The notes beneath the pieces are model-generated. The model saw only the letters and a list, made by a program, of their open reading frames with translations. It made no database searches and was not told the DNA's origin. From the NCBI GenBank assembly GCA_016870155.1, contig VGCE01000002.1, positions 62,001 through 126,000 on the forward strand: a stretch of DNA of 64,000 nt. Direction: 5' to 3'. Origin of the DNA: Actinomycetota bacterium. Its GTDB lineage: Bacteria; Actinomycetota; Thermoleophilia; Miltoncostaeales; Miltoncostaeaceae. Positions within the stretch are counted from its first letter, which is position 1. Every line of letters starts with the position of its first letter. The translations under genes were made by a program, and so were the position numbers. Below, in pieces: positions 1-7,697 of the stretch.

Positions 1-184
1 TCTGCGACAGCTCACCGGCCTCGACCGTGGCGATCCAACCGGCCCGCAGGGCCATCACGCCGAGCACCGCGACCACCGCGAGGGCGATCACGTGAAGGCG
101 CCGCGAGGGACCCTTCTCGTCGAACCGGCGCCGGCGCTTCGGCCGGGGCCTGTCAGCGCGTGCGCGGCGCCTGTCCTGGCGCAA
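1..184 (-). CDS. ftsI: FtsI-like penicillin-binding protein, N-terminal end only
   Basis: Only the first 61 codons lie in the window; the gene runs off the left edge. What is visible is a basic cytoplasmic segment (a KRRRRF stretch followed by DEKGPSRR) and then one hydrophobic segment (VIALAVVAVLGVMALRAG), the usual start of a class B penicillin-binding protein (septal transpeptidase). I chose the TTG at 184 because AAGGAAG sits about 6 bases upstream and no ATG or GTG lies in a good position. That start overlaps the upstream FtsL-like gene by 32 bases. The identity rests mainly on position (mraZ-rsmH-ftsL-ftsI is the standard order), since the transpeptidase domain is not seen. Confidence 0.6.
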   Translation of the reverse strand, partial: MRQDRRRARADRPRPKRRRRFDEKGPSRRLHVIALAVVAVLGVMALRAGWIATVEAGELSQ

Positions 185-635
185 TGCGCGCTTCCTTGGG
201 GACGCTCACGTGAGTCAGCCCGCTGCCGGGCGCCAGCACCAGGCCCAGGCGCTTCGATGCCTGGTCCACCACCTGGCCATCCTTCTCGGCCAGCACCGCA
301 CGCAAGCGCAGGATGTCCGACTGCGCCTGGTTGTACATGTCCACCGTGCGGCCGGTCTGCGTGGTGAGGTTGAGCCGCTGCACGTTGACGAACACCACGC
401 CGCCGAGCAGCAGCGCGATGAGCGGCACCAGCACCCACGCCAGCCGCACGCCCTGCAGGCGCAGCCGCTCGCGCAGCGTGGACGTGGTGCGCGAGTGGAT
501 GACGCGCGGCCGGGCGGGACGCGTGCCCTGCCCGGGAGCGCGGAGAGGGTGGCTGTCACCGGAACGGTGACTGTCACCGGGGTAGGCCCTGCCCGGCACG
601 CGAACCGTGCGCGCCGCGCCGGACCGGGTGCTCAT
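153..635 (-). CDS. ftsL: FtsL-like cell-division protein
   Basis: 160 residues. A basic, low-complexity cytoplasmic part (about 1-65) is followed by one membrane segment (about 69-90, AWVLVPLIALLLGGVVFVNV) and a short heptad-like region (QAQSDILRLRAVLAEKDGQVVDQ). This is the FtsL/DivIC layout: a bitopic protein that with FtsB/DivIC and FtsQ/DivIB activates septal peptidoglycan synthesis. FtsL sequences diverge widely, so the call depends on topology, size and position between rsmH and ftsI. The ATG at 635 overlaps the rsmH stop as ATGA, which implies translational coupling and decides the start. Confidence 0.65.
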   Translation of the reverse strand: MSTRSGAARTVRVPGRAYPGDSHRSGDSHPLRAPGQGTRPARPRVIHSRTTSTLRERLRLQGVRLAWVLVPLIALLLGGVVFVNVQRLNLTTQTGRTVDMYNQAQSDILRLRAVLAEKDGQVVDQASKRLGLVLAPGSGLTHVSVPKEARIAPGQAPRTR

Positions 636-1615
636 GCGTCCGCCTTGCGGATGACCCGCAGGCGTGCGGAGTGCGCGCGCGGGTTGGCGGCCACCTCGGC
701 CGTGATGGCCTTGACGGCCCTGGGCGTGACCATGCGGCCCTCGGGCGACTGCCCGCAGCCGCACACCGGCATGTCGGGCGGGCAGATGCATCCGCGCGTG
801 CGGTCGCGCATGAAGCGCTTCACCATGCGGTCCTCCAGCGACTGGAACGAGATCACGGCGAGGCGGCCGCCGGGGTCGAGCAGGTCGAAGGCCTCGGGGA
901 GGGCGCGCTCGAGGATTCCCAGCTCGTCGTTCACCTCGATGCGCAGCGCCTGGAACACCCGCTTGGCCGGGTGGCCGCCCGCGAAGAGCGCCGGCGTGGG
1001 CACCGCGCCGCGGATGACCTCCACCAGGTCGCCGGTGGTGGTGATGGGCCGCTCCTCACGATGGCGCACGATGGCGCGGGCGATCTGCTTGGCGTAGCGC
1101 TCCTCGCCGTACTCGCGGAACCACCGGGTGAGATCGTGCTCGGAGGCCTTATCCACAAGGTCTGCGGCGGTCACCTCGAGGGCAGGGTCCATCCGCATGT
1201 CGAGGGGGGCCTGCCGCGAATACGAGAAGCCCCGCTCCGCGGTGTCCACCTGCATCGACGAGAGGCCGAGATCCATCAGGATGATGTCGGCTTTCGCCCC
1301 GTCCGATGCGAGGTCCTCGAGCCCGGTGGCGAAGTCGGCGCGCGCCAGGCGGGCCGGGCACGGCATGTCGGCGGCCAGCGCCTCGAAGTGGCGCGCGGCC
1401 TCAGGGTCGCGGTCGATTCCCGTGAGCTGGCCCGTGGGCCCGACGCGCGCGGCGAGCGCGGCGGCGTGGCCGCCGGCGCCGAAGGTGCAGTCCACCACGC
1501 GGTCGCCGGGCTCGGGCGCGGTGAGCGCCAGCACCTGGTCGAGGAGGACGGGCAGATGGGGTGCGCCGCCCGGTGCCGCCGGGACGGCCTCGATGCGCGG
1601 CGCGGCGGCGGTCAT
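632..1615 (-). CDS. rsmH: 16S rRNA (cytosine1402-N4)-methyltransferase RsmH
   Basis: 327 residues, normal for RsmH (MraW), which uses S-adenosylmethionine to methylate N4 of C1402 in the ribosomal P site. Visible motifs: HLPVLLDQVL near the N-terminus, the SAM-binding loop DCTFGAGGHA, GIDRDPEA, and the family signature LMDLGLSSMQVD followed by RGFSY and DMRMDP. The C-terminal half has the FQALRIEVNDEL and FQSLEDRMVKRFM segments. The ATG at 1615 overlaps the mraZ stop by four bases. A longer frame upstream is open but lacks family similarity, so I rejected the earlier start. Confidence 0.95.
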   Translation of the reverse strand: MTAAAPRIEAVPAAPGGAPHLPVLLDQVLALTAPEPGDRVVDCTFGAGGHAAALAARVGPTGQLTGIDRDPEAARHFEALAADMPCPARLARADFATGLEDLASDGAKADIILMDLGLSSMQVDTAERGFSYSRQAPLDMRMDPALEVTAADLVDKASEHDLTRWFREYGEERYAKQIARAIVRHREERPITTTGDLVEVIRGAVPTPALFAGGHPAKRVFQALRIEVNDELGILERALPEAFDLLDPGGRLAVISFQSLEDRMVKRFMRDRTRGCICPPDMPVCGCGQSPEGRMVTPRAVKAITAEVAANPRAHSARLRVIRKADA

Positions 1616-2076
1616 CCCCGGCCCCCGTCGATGCGCTGCGACAGGCGGGCGGCCCGCTGGGCGACGCCGTCCTTGCGCAGCTTCGCGAAGCGCTGGTCGA
1701 GGCGCTGGGGATCCCACAGCTCCAGGTACGACCCGGCGCCGACCACCTTCACCTTGCCGTCAAGCCCCGCGTGGTCGCGCAACTCGGCCGGCACCAGCAG
1801 GCGGCCCTGCTTGTCGAGGCCCTCCTGCTCGAACGCGCCGGCGAGCAGGAACCTGCTGAGCTCGCGCTGGTCGTCGTCGAGCACGCTCATGCGGCCGAAG
1901 GTGTCCTCGATGAACGAGGGCCACTGGAAGCGGGGCACCACCACGAGGCAGTCGTCCAGCCACCAGGCGGTGACGGTGCCATCGGCGAAGGGCTCCCGCA
2001 GTCGGGCCGGAATCGCCAGCCGTGATCGGTCGTCGAGGCTGCATTCGTACGTGCCACTGAGAAGACGGGGTGCCAC
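1612..2076 (-). CDS. mraZ: Transcriptional regulator MraZ
   Basis: 154 residues from GTG at 2076; the family is normally 140-150. Two SpoVT/AbrB-type swapped-hairpin halves are visible: GTYECSLDDRSRLAIPARLRE near the N-terminus and LDKQGRLLVPAELRDHAG in the middle. MraZ binds TGGG-type repeats upstream of its own gene and tunes the division and cell-wall cluster. An ATG exists at 2112, but the extra residues have no counterpart in MraZ, and the GTG is preceded by a purine-rich stretch (GGGGGTAGG). First gene of the dcw operon here, coupled to rsmH. Confidence 0.93.
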   Translation of the reverse strand: MAPRLLSGTYECSLDDRSRLAIPARLREPFADGTVTAWWLDDCLVVVPRFQWPSFIEDTFGRMSVLDDDQRELSRFLLAGAFEQEGLDKQGRLLVPAELRDHAGLDGKVKVVGAGSYLELWDPQRLDQRFAKLRKDGVAQRAARLSQRIDGGRG

Positions 2077-2100
2077 GTCGGGGAACCTACCCCCGGCTTC

Positions 2101-2158
2101 CCCACAATGCAACCCATTTTCCCCGATTTGTTCTCACATCACCCCACCTGGCCACCCA
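2101..2158 (-). promoter_or_regulatory. Candidate MraZ operator: two pairs of TGGG repeats
   Basis: On the minus strand, just upstream of mraZ, TGGG occurs at 2158-2155, 2146-2143, 2116-2113 and 2104-2101. The members of each pair start exactly 12 bases apart and the pairs are 30 bases apart. MraZ of other bacteria recognises TGGG-containing direct repeats in its own promoter, classically with about 10-base spacing, so the role is plausible but the spacing differs. Confidence 0.4.
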
Positions 2159-2219
2159 CGGGCACCTCGCAACGCGTCGTGCGCCCCCGACGCGGTTCGT
2201 GCAACGCAGAGTGCGGTGA

Positions 2220-2231
2220 GAACACCTGTTC
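2220..2231. promoter_or_regulatory. LexA-like SOS box upstream of a small membrane protein gene
   Basis: The palindrome GAACACCTGTTC matches the GAAC-N4-GTTC core of the LexA operator used in Gram-positive bacteria and Actinobacteria. It lies 30 bases before the ATG at 2261 and overlaps the likely -35 region (a TACATT hexamer at 2248-2253 is a candidate -10). A second, inverted arrangement GTTC-N4-GAAC covers the start codon (2256-2267). One such core is expected by chance roughly once per window of this size, so position is the main argument. Confidence 0.4.
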
Positions 2232-2260
2232 CGTCCGACCCGGGGCGTACATTTGTTCGC

Positions 2261-2689
2261 ATGAACACGCGAACACACCTCACGCTCGTCCCCGCCACCG
2301 ACGCGGGGGCACCCACCTATCACCGCCGCTCACGCCGTGTCGGCGCCCCTCCCCCTGGCGGTCGCGCCGCCGGGATCGCCGCCCTGGCCGCGGGCCTCAC
2401 GCTGGGCCTGGCCCTTGGCGCCGCCGCCACGCTCGGCACGCACCCCGGCGACTACGCGATGCTGCTGCTGCCCGTGGCGGGCGCCGCCGGCATCACGCTG
2501 GCCGCGGCCTTTCGCAGCCGCGCCGTGGCGCTCAAACGGCGCCGCGCCGCCCAGCTGCGGCGCGACCGCCTCGACGCGCGCCGCCGGGCCGCCATTCCCA
2601 AGCCCGTCCTCGTGCATTCGCGCGATGAGTTCCGTCCGGTACTCATCGCCACCAGGTCCGTCGCGACGCCGACCGGGCGCGCGGCGTAG
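2261..2689 (+). CDS. Small membrane protein, unknown function
   Basis: 142 residues, not recognised. A 45-residue N-terminal arm rich in Arg and Pro precedes two hydrophobic segments (about 48-70, GIAALAAGLTLGLALGAAATLG, and 77-94, YAMLLLPVAGAAGITLAAAF), then a strongly basic tail (KRRRAAQLRRDRLDARRR). It is divergent from mraZ and appears nearly leaderless (TACATT about 8 bases before ATG). The LexA-like box in its promoter and its place beside the division cluster suggest a damage-induced protein, as small membrane division inhibitors are in other bacteria. That role is inference only. Confidence 0.65.
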   Translation: MNTRTHLTLVPATDAGAPTYHRRSRRVGAPPPGGRAAGIAALAAGLTLGLALGAAATLGTHPGDYAMLLLPVAGAAGITLAAAFRSRAVALKRRRAAQLRRDRLDARRRAAIPKPVLVHSRDEFRPVLIATRSVATPTGRAA

Positions 2690-2696
2690 GGCCCCT

Positions 2697-2729
2697 GCGC
2701 CCGGGGGTGCTGCTCCCACCCCCGGGCGC
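2697..2729 (+). terminator. Strong hairpin terminator
   Basis: A perfect 13-base inverted repeat (GCGCCCGGGGGTG ... CACCCCCGGGCGC) with a 7-base loop begins 8 bases after the stop of the preceding gene. There is no T-tract, as is common in high-GC genomes. Confidence 0.75.
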
Positions 2730-2794
2730 TCGGGTCATCTGCGGGAATCGCTGATACCGCGCGCGCAGGCGCGTGACCCGGTAACGTCGGCGCC

Positions 2795-3472
2795 GTGAGC
2801 GACGTCGACCGGCTAGCCGTCTTCGGCGACATCCACGCCAACCTCAAGGCCCTCGACGCGGTGCTCTCCGCGATCGCCGACGCAGGCATCACACGGGCCA
2901 TCGTCACCGGCGACCTGGTGCTGCGCGGGCTCGACCCCGAGAAGTGCGTCGCGCGCGTGCGCAAGACCGGTTGGCCGTGCGTGGAGGGCAACACCGACCG
3001 CCGCGTGGTGGGCAAGAAGGTGAAGCCCAAGACCGACGTGCGCGACATGCGCCCGGGCACACGCACCTGGACCAAGACCATGCTCAGCCAGAGGTCCATC
3101 GACTGGCTCGACGCCCTGCCGGCCATCGTGGAGGCCGACCTCGGCCCGCATCGCGTGGTCGCCGTGCACGGCGACCAGACCGTGCCGCCCGGCCTGGTCG
3201 ACAGCGCGGCCAGCGACGAGGAGATCATCTCCACGATGGACGCCCTCGGGGCAGACGTGCTGATCACCGCGCACACGCACTCGCCAATGCTGCGATGGGT
3301 GGAGGGCCGCCTCGTGGTGAACCCCGGCAGCGTGGGCGAGGGCACCGCCGACGACCACCGGCCGTGCTGGGCGTGGCTTCGGTCGACCGAGAACGGCATC
3401 GAGGCGGCCATCGAGCACCTGAACAGCCCCCTGGCCCCTCCGCGCGACAAGAACCACCGCAGGGGCGAGTAG
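2795..3472 (+). CDS. Metallophosphoesterase, YfcE/MJ0936-like
   Basis: 225 residues from GTG. Calcineurin-like fold motifs run in order: GDIHAN (11-16), the GDL/GNTD pair (VTGDLVL and VEGNTDRR), VAVHGDQ, then ITAHTHSPM and VVNPGSVGEG near the C-terminus. These supply the His/Asp/Asn ligands of a two-metal phosphoesterase. Relatives hydrolyse phosphodiesters in vitro and many lack a known substrate. It stands alone between a terminator and a convergent methyltransferase. Confidence 0.85.
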   Translation: MSDVDRLAVFGDIHANLKALDAVLSAIADAGITRAIVTGDLVLRGLDPEKCVARVRKTGWPCVEGNTDRRVVGKKVKPKTDVRDMRPGTRTWTKTMLSQRSIDWLDALPAIVEADLGPHRVVAVHGDQTVPPGLVDSAASDEEIISTMDALGADVLITAHTHSPMLRWVEGRLVVNPGSVGEGTADDHRPCWAWLRSTENGIEAAIEHLNSPLAPPRDKNHRRGE

Positions 3473-3500
3473 GCGCAGGCGCCCCGGGGGGAGCAGACCG

Positions 3501-4418
3501 CTAGCGCGCCGCCCGGCGCGCGATGGTCACCAGTTGCCCCCCATGCCCCACGGCGCGGGCGGTGGCGGCCACGGGAATCATCGCGGCGGCCAGCGCGCGG
3601 CCCAGCAGGCCCGTGCCCGGGTGCACCTGGGGGTCGAGGCCCGGTGCGATCGAGTAGGCTACCCCCGACGGGTAGCCCCACCCGCCCCGCGTGCCGATGT
3701 CGGCCACCGAGAACCGCGATGCCCCCAGCACCAGCCGCAGGGAGTCCTCGTCGAAGTGCCAGCGGTGACGCGAGGGCTCCCACCCGTGCCAGCGCGGCCC
3801 GAATGCCCGGGCCTCGGCGGAGCGGCGGTTGGGCACCGCCACGCCCAGAAGGCCGCCGTCTGCCAGCACGCCGGCCACCGTGCCCAGCCCGGCGTCGAGG
3901 TGGTGCAGGTGCTCCAGCACGTGCCACATCACCGCGGCCTGCGCCGTGCGCCCGTCCATCACCGCGGGCAGGTCATCCACCCCGGCGCGCACCACCTCCA
4001 CACGGGCCCCCGCCGGAAGCGACGACATCATCGCGTGCGCCCGCATCTCCTCCGCCGGGTCGGGCTCTATGGCGATCACCCGGAACCCGCGCTCGGCCAG
4101 CACGCGCGCGCGAAGCCCCGATCCCGCGCCCACATCCACCACGGTGTCGCCCGGGGCGAGGCGCCGCATCAGGTGCGACAGCCCCGCCGACACGATGCGC
4201 GATGCCAGGCGGTGCTCAACCTCGCCCGACGGCGACGCGGCCGGGGCGGCCGCCAGGTCGTCGGGCGCCGGCTCGGTGAAGCCCACCCCGCACACGCGGG
4301 AAGCGCACAGGCGGATGCTCGCCGGCGGCCCCTCGGTGCGGTCGCGGGGCGTGAGCAGGTAATGCGACTCGGCGCCGCAGCGGGGGCAAAGGGTGGCGTC
4401 CGGCATGGCGCTGACCAT
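3501..4418 (-). CDS. Zinc-ribbon plus SAM-dependent methyltransferase
   Basis: 305 residues. The N-terminus carries a CPRCG ... LCASRVCG four-cysteine knuckle (about 11-43). A class I methyltransferase domain (Methyltransf_23 type) follows, with the SAM loop VVDVGAGSGLRARVL, the acidic IAIEPDP strand end, and WHVLEHLHHLDAGL with VLADGGLLGVAVPN. Such zinc-ribbon methyltransferases often act on polyketide or glycan intermediates; the substrate here is unknown. Starts at 4418 (MVSAM) and 4406 (MPDATLCPRC) are equally possible, neither having a clear ribosome site. It lies downstream of the pilus operon, possibly in the same transcript. Confidence 0.8.
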   Translation of the reverse strand: MVSAMPDATLCPRCGAESHYLLTPRDRTEGPPASIRLCASRVCGVGFTEPAPDDLAAAPAASPSGEVEHRLASRIVSAGLSHLMRRLAPGDTVVDVGAGSGLRARVLAERGFRVIAIEPDPAEEMRAHAMMSSLPAGARVEVVRAGVDDLPAVMDGRTAQAAVMWHVLEHLHHLDAGLGTVAGVLADGGLLGVAVPNRRSAEARAFGPRWHGWEPSRHRWHFDEDSLRLVLGASRFSVADIGTRGGWGYPSGVAYSIAPGLDPQVHPGTGLLGRALAAAMIPVAATARAVGHGGQLVTIARRAAR

Positions 4419-4475
4419 ATCCGCTGGCGTCAGGTGGCCACGTCGTGGGCGGCAGTGATGCAGCGGGCCAATCGA

Positions 4476-4754
4476 TCACTGCGGGCCGATCCACGGCGGC
4501 AACATGACCCCGGGCGGTGCGGGCCGCGCCGGGCGCGGTCGCCGTGGTGCCCGGGGGCGATCGGGCCGTGCGGCCGGAGGCCGCACGATGGGGCGAAGCG
4601 GCGCCTCGATGAGCTTGATGATCGCCGGCAGCGGACGCACGGGCGCCCGGCGGCCCAGGCTGGTGGACCGCACGGCGAGCAGGCCGATGAACAACAGCAC
4701 CAGCACGATGACGATGCCGAGGTATTCAGCGGTCGTGGATCCGCGCTGGTTCAC
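4476..4754 (-). CDS. Flp/TadE-like pilin with proline-rich tail
   Basis: 92 residues. The N-terminus is a type IVb prepilin-like cleavage region, QRG/STTAEY, with Glu at +5 after the presumed cut, followed by a membrane helix (LGIVIVLVLLFIGLLAV). The second half is rich in Pro, Arg and Ala (APVRPLPAII ... RPRAPRRPRPARPAPPG), unlike the short polar tail of ordinary Flp pilins. The GTG at 4754 overlaps the TadC stop as GTGA, so it is the last coupled gene of the Tad operon. It is the only pilin-like protein seen here; it may be the structural subunit or a TadE-type minor pilin. Confidence 0.7.
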   Translation of the reverse strand: MNQRGSTTAEYLGIVIVLVLLFIGLLAVRSTSLGRRAPVRPLPAIIKLIEAPLRPIVRPPAARPDRPRAPRRPRPARPAPPGVMLPPWIGPQ

Positions 4755-5605
4755 GGGCCGCCGATCGCGATTCCCACCTGCGCAGCCATCTCCACCACCA
4801 TCACTCCCAGCACCAGCAGCATGGCGCCGGGCACCATGACGAGCGCCACCACCAACTGGATGCGCGGGGCCGCCCGCGCCGCGCGATCGCGTGCCCGCTG
4901 CCGCCGCGCGGCCCGCAGCGCCTCGGCCTGGCCGGCGAGCGCCGTGGCCAGCGGGGTGCCAAGCTCCTCGGCCTGCAGCAACGATGCCACGAGTCGACCG
5001 ACGTCCTCTGATGCCGTGCGCGCCGCCAGCGCCCGGTAGGCCTCGCGCCGCGGGGTGCCGAGCGCCTGGTCGGCGAGGGTGGCGCGCACCTCCTCGCCGA
5101 GCGATCCACCGAGACGGTCGGCGGCTAGCGCAAGAGCCGGGTCGAGGGCCATGCCGGCCTCCACGCAGATCACCATCAGGTCGAGGAGATCGGGCAGCGC
5201 ATCGACGATGTTGACCCGCCGGGCACGCGCCTGCCGCGCCACGGCGCGGTCGGGTGCCAGGCGTCCGAGCACCGCGCCCGGGGCCGCGAGGGCGACAAGG
5301 GGAAGCGCCACCACGCCCAGCACCGCGCCGGCAATGAATCCCGCCACCGCCCCACCCGCGCGAGCGCGCACCAGCGCAAGCCCGGCGATGTCCGCCGCCA
5401 GCCCCGCCGCCACGAGCGCGTCGGCGTTCGGCTGGCCTGCGATCGCGGTGCGAAGGCGGGCGGGCACCGGGAGGCGTGCGAGAAGGGCCACCTGCCGCGG
5501 CAGCACATGCTCCGGGAGCGGCGCGCGATTGCGGCGCAGCACGATCCACCCGATGGCCGCGCTCAGGATTGCGGCCGTCGCCATGAGCGCCGTGGGCGAC
5601 GGCAT
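4751..5605 (-). CDS. tadC: TadC-like inner-membrane pilus assembly protein
   Basis: 284 residues, GspF/TadC family. TadC pairs with TadB as the membrane platform on which the CpaF ATPase drives Flp pilus assembly. Visible are two hydrophobic stretches around residues 65-110, the conserved cytoplasmic core DALPDLLDLMVICVEAGMALDPAL and LLQAEELGTPLATAL, and a C-terminal hydrophobic helix pair (IQLVVALVMVPGAMLLVLGVMVVEM). The ATG at 5605 shares one base with the TadB stop (TGATG). An upstream-extended frame exists but lies inside tadB. Confidence 0.85.
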   Translation of the reverse strand: MPSPTALMATAAILSAAIGWIVLRRNRAPLPEHVLPRQVALLARLPVPARLRTAIAGQPNADALVAAGLAADIAGLALVRARAGGAVAGFIAGAVLGVVALPLVALAAPGAVLGRLAPDRAVARQARARRVNIVDALPDLLDLMVICVEAGMALDPALALAADRLGGSLGEEVRATLADQALGTPRREAYRALAARTASEDVGRLVASLLQAEELGTPLATALAGQAEALRAARRQRARDRAARAAPRIQLVVALVMVPGAMLLVLGVMVVEMAAQVGIAIGGP

Positions 5606-6483
5606 CACGGCCGCACCGCCGCGATGCGCCGGATGATGAGGATTCCCGCCACCTGCAGCAGCACCGATGCCAGAAGCACGATGGCCCCGGTGGGCGTGGA
5701 CGCCGTGCGGCTGATCAACCCCGGAGCCGCGGCCTCGGCAAGGGCGGCACCCAGCACGGGCAGCGCCGCGACCATCCATGCGGTGGCGCGTGCCTGGGCC
5801 GTGGCGCCCCGCAGCTCGCGTGCAAGGCGCCCGCGCTCCTCTAGGCGCGCGGCCATGTCGCGCAGGGCACGCGCGAGGTCGCCCCCGGTGCGCCGCTGCA
5901 CGAGGATGGCCGTGACCAGCAGGCCCAGGTCCGGGTCAGGCAGCCGGTGCGCCAGGCCCGCCAGGGCATCGTCCACGCGTGCCCCCAGCTCCATCTCGCC
6001 CGACGCGCGCCGAAGCTCGGCGCCGAGCGGATCGGGGGTGTCCCTCGCCGCCCGCACGATCGCCTGCCGCAGGGATAACCCGGCTGCCACGGCGCTCGCC
6101 AGCATCTGCGCCACGGACGGCATGGCCTCGCCCACGCGTCGCAGGTGCCGGCGGTCGGCGGCGGACAGGAACACCCGCAGGCCGATCACCCCTACCAGCA
6201 GCCCCGGCAGGGCCATCAACGGACGGCGCAGCACCACCAGCAGCACCAGCGCGCTCACGAGGCTCGCCGCGAGCGCGCACCCGAGCAGCAGGGCGGGATC
6301 AACGGCGAGGCCTGCGCGCTCCGCGCGGCCCGCCAGCGCGCGAGCCCCGGGAAGCCACGCCGGCATGGCGCCCCCACGGCCGCGACGCGTGGGAAGCGCA
6401 CCGGCGGCCGCGGCAGCACGGGCCCCAGCCACCAGCGCCAGCGCCGAACCGGCAGCCAGCAGCGGTCCCACGACGCCGCTCAC
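5605..6483 (-). CDS. tadB: TadB-like inner-membrane pilus assembly protein
   Basis: 292 residues. An N-terminal membrane segment, two central ones (LLLGCALAASLVSALVLLVVL and LPGLLVGVIGLRVFLSAA), the T2SF core (MPSVAQMLASAVAAGLSLRQAI ... LLVTAILVQRRTGGDLARALRDMA) and C-terminal helices identify a GspF-domain protein of the TadB type. It follows cpaF with an ATGA overlap and precedes tadC. Confidence 0.87.
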   Translation of the reverse strand: MSGVVGPLLAAGSALALVAGARAAAAAGALPTRRGRGGAMPAWLPGARALAGRAERAGLAVDPALLLGCALAASLVSALVLLVVLRRPLMALPGLLVGVIGLRVFLSAADRRHLRRVGEAMPSVAQMLASAVAAGLSLRQAIVRAARDTPDPLGAELRRASGEMELGARVDDALAGLAHRLPDPDLGLLVTAILVQRRTGGDLARALRDMAARLEERGRLARELRGATAQARATAWMVAALPVLGAALAEAAAPGLISRTASTPTGAIVLLASVLLQVAGILIIRRIAAVRP

Positions 6484-7697
6484 GATCCCCGCGCGCGGCC
6501 GGCATCACGGCGCACGTCATCGCGCCAGCGCGCCGCGGCGGGGCTCCAGACGAACCCCCCGTCGCCCGCGGGACGCCAGCGGCAGATGCGGCGCACGTCC
6601 GGACCGTCGGGGCCACGCACGACCTCGGCGAGTTCCACGGTGCGGCGTGCACCCGTGGCGTCACGCGCCTGGTGCACCACCAGATCGACCGCGCTTGCCA
6701 CCTGGTCGGCCACCGCACGCCATGGCAGCTCGAGGTCGCCCATAAGGGCCAGGGTCACGAGCCGGCGCAGCGCCTCGTGCGGGGACGATGCATGCAGCGT
6801 GGACAGCGATCCCTCGTGCCCGGTGGTGAGCGCGCTGATCATGTCGAGGGCCTCACCGCCGCGCACCTCTCCCACGATGATCCGATCGGGGCGCATGCGC
6901 AGCGCGTTGCGCACGAGCGCACGGATTGGCACGGCGCCGCGCCCCTCCACCCCGGCCGGCCGGGACTCCAGGCGCACCACGTGCTGCAGTGGAAGGCGCA
7001 GCTCAGCGGCGTCCTCGATGGTGATCACCCGCTCCGATGCGTTGATTGCCGAGCAGAGGGCGGCGAGGGTGGTGGTCTTGCCGCTGCCCGTGCCTCCCGT
7101 GACCAGGATGTTGCGCCGCGCGGCCACGGCGGCATGCAGGGCCTCGAGCATCTCCGGCGACAGCGCGCCCAGCCGCACCAGGTCGTCGCCCTGCAGTCGC
7201 TCGCCCGGGAAGCGCCGCACGGTGAGCACCGGGCCATCGATGCTGAGGGGTGGCACCACGGCATTCACGCGGGAGCCGTCGGGCAGGCGGGCATCCACCA
7301 TCGGGCTGGCCTCGTCGAGGCGACGGCCTAGCGGGGCGAGGATGCGGTCGATCACATGCAGCAGGTGGTCGGAGTCCGCGAAGCGGGTATCCACGGGCTC
7401 GATGCGACCGGCGCGCTCCACCCACACCCGCGCGTGGCCGTTGACCATGACCTCGGTGACATCGGGGTCGCGCAGCAGGGGCTCCAGAGGGCCCAGCCCC
7501 AGCATGGCGTCCACCACCGCCGTCACAACTGCGCCGCGGGCGTCGGACGACAGGATGTGCCGGCCGTCGTCGAGCGCATCCTCCGCGAGCGAGGCCACGG
7601 CCTGGCGCGTGGCCGAGCCCGCCTGCACGAGGCCACCGCGCACGATGGAGGCCCGGATCTCCTCCACCAGTGCCGGATCGGCTGGCGCGCCGCTCAT
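6480..7697 (-). CDS. cpaF: CpaF/TadA pilus assembly ATPase
   Basis: 405 residues, a secretion/pilus ATPase of the VirB11/TadA class. An N-terminal helical domain leads to the GLGPLEPLL and VTEVMVNG motif typical of CpaF. Then come Walker A (VTGGTGSGKTTTLAAL), the Asp box (VITIEDAAELRL), Walker B (RIIVGEVRGGEA) and the His box (TTGHEGSLSTLHAS). It powers Flp pilus extension. The ATG at 7697 overlaps the stop of the CpaE-like gene. All catalytic motifs appear intact. Confidence 0.95.
   Translation of the reverse strand: MSGAPADPALVEEIRASIVRGGLVQAGSATRQAVASLAEDALDDGRHILSSDARGAVVTAVVDAMLGLGPLEPLLRDPDVTEVMVNGHARVWVERAGRIEPVDTRFADSDHLLHVIDRILAPLGRRLDEASPMVDARLPDGSRVNAVVPPLSIDGPVLTVRRFPGERLQGDDLVRLGALSPEMLEALHAAVAARRNILVTGGTGSGKTTTLAALCSAINASERVITIEDAAELRLPLQHVVRLESRPAGVEGRGAVPIRALVRNALRMRPDRIIVGEVRGGEALDMISALTTGHEGSLSTLHASSPHEALRRLVTLALMGDLELPWRAVADQVASAVDLVVHQARDATGARRTVELAEVVRGPDGPDVRRICRWRPAGDGGFVWSPAAARWRDDVRRDAGRARGS

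Noticed and set aside
632-1717. Extended N-terminus of rsmH (start at 1717)
   Set aside because: The extra residues are a shadow of mraZ; the ATGA overlap at 1615 is the natural start.
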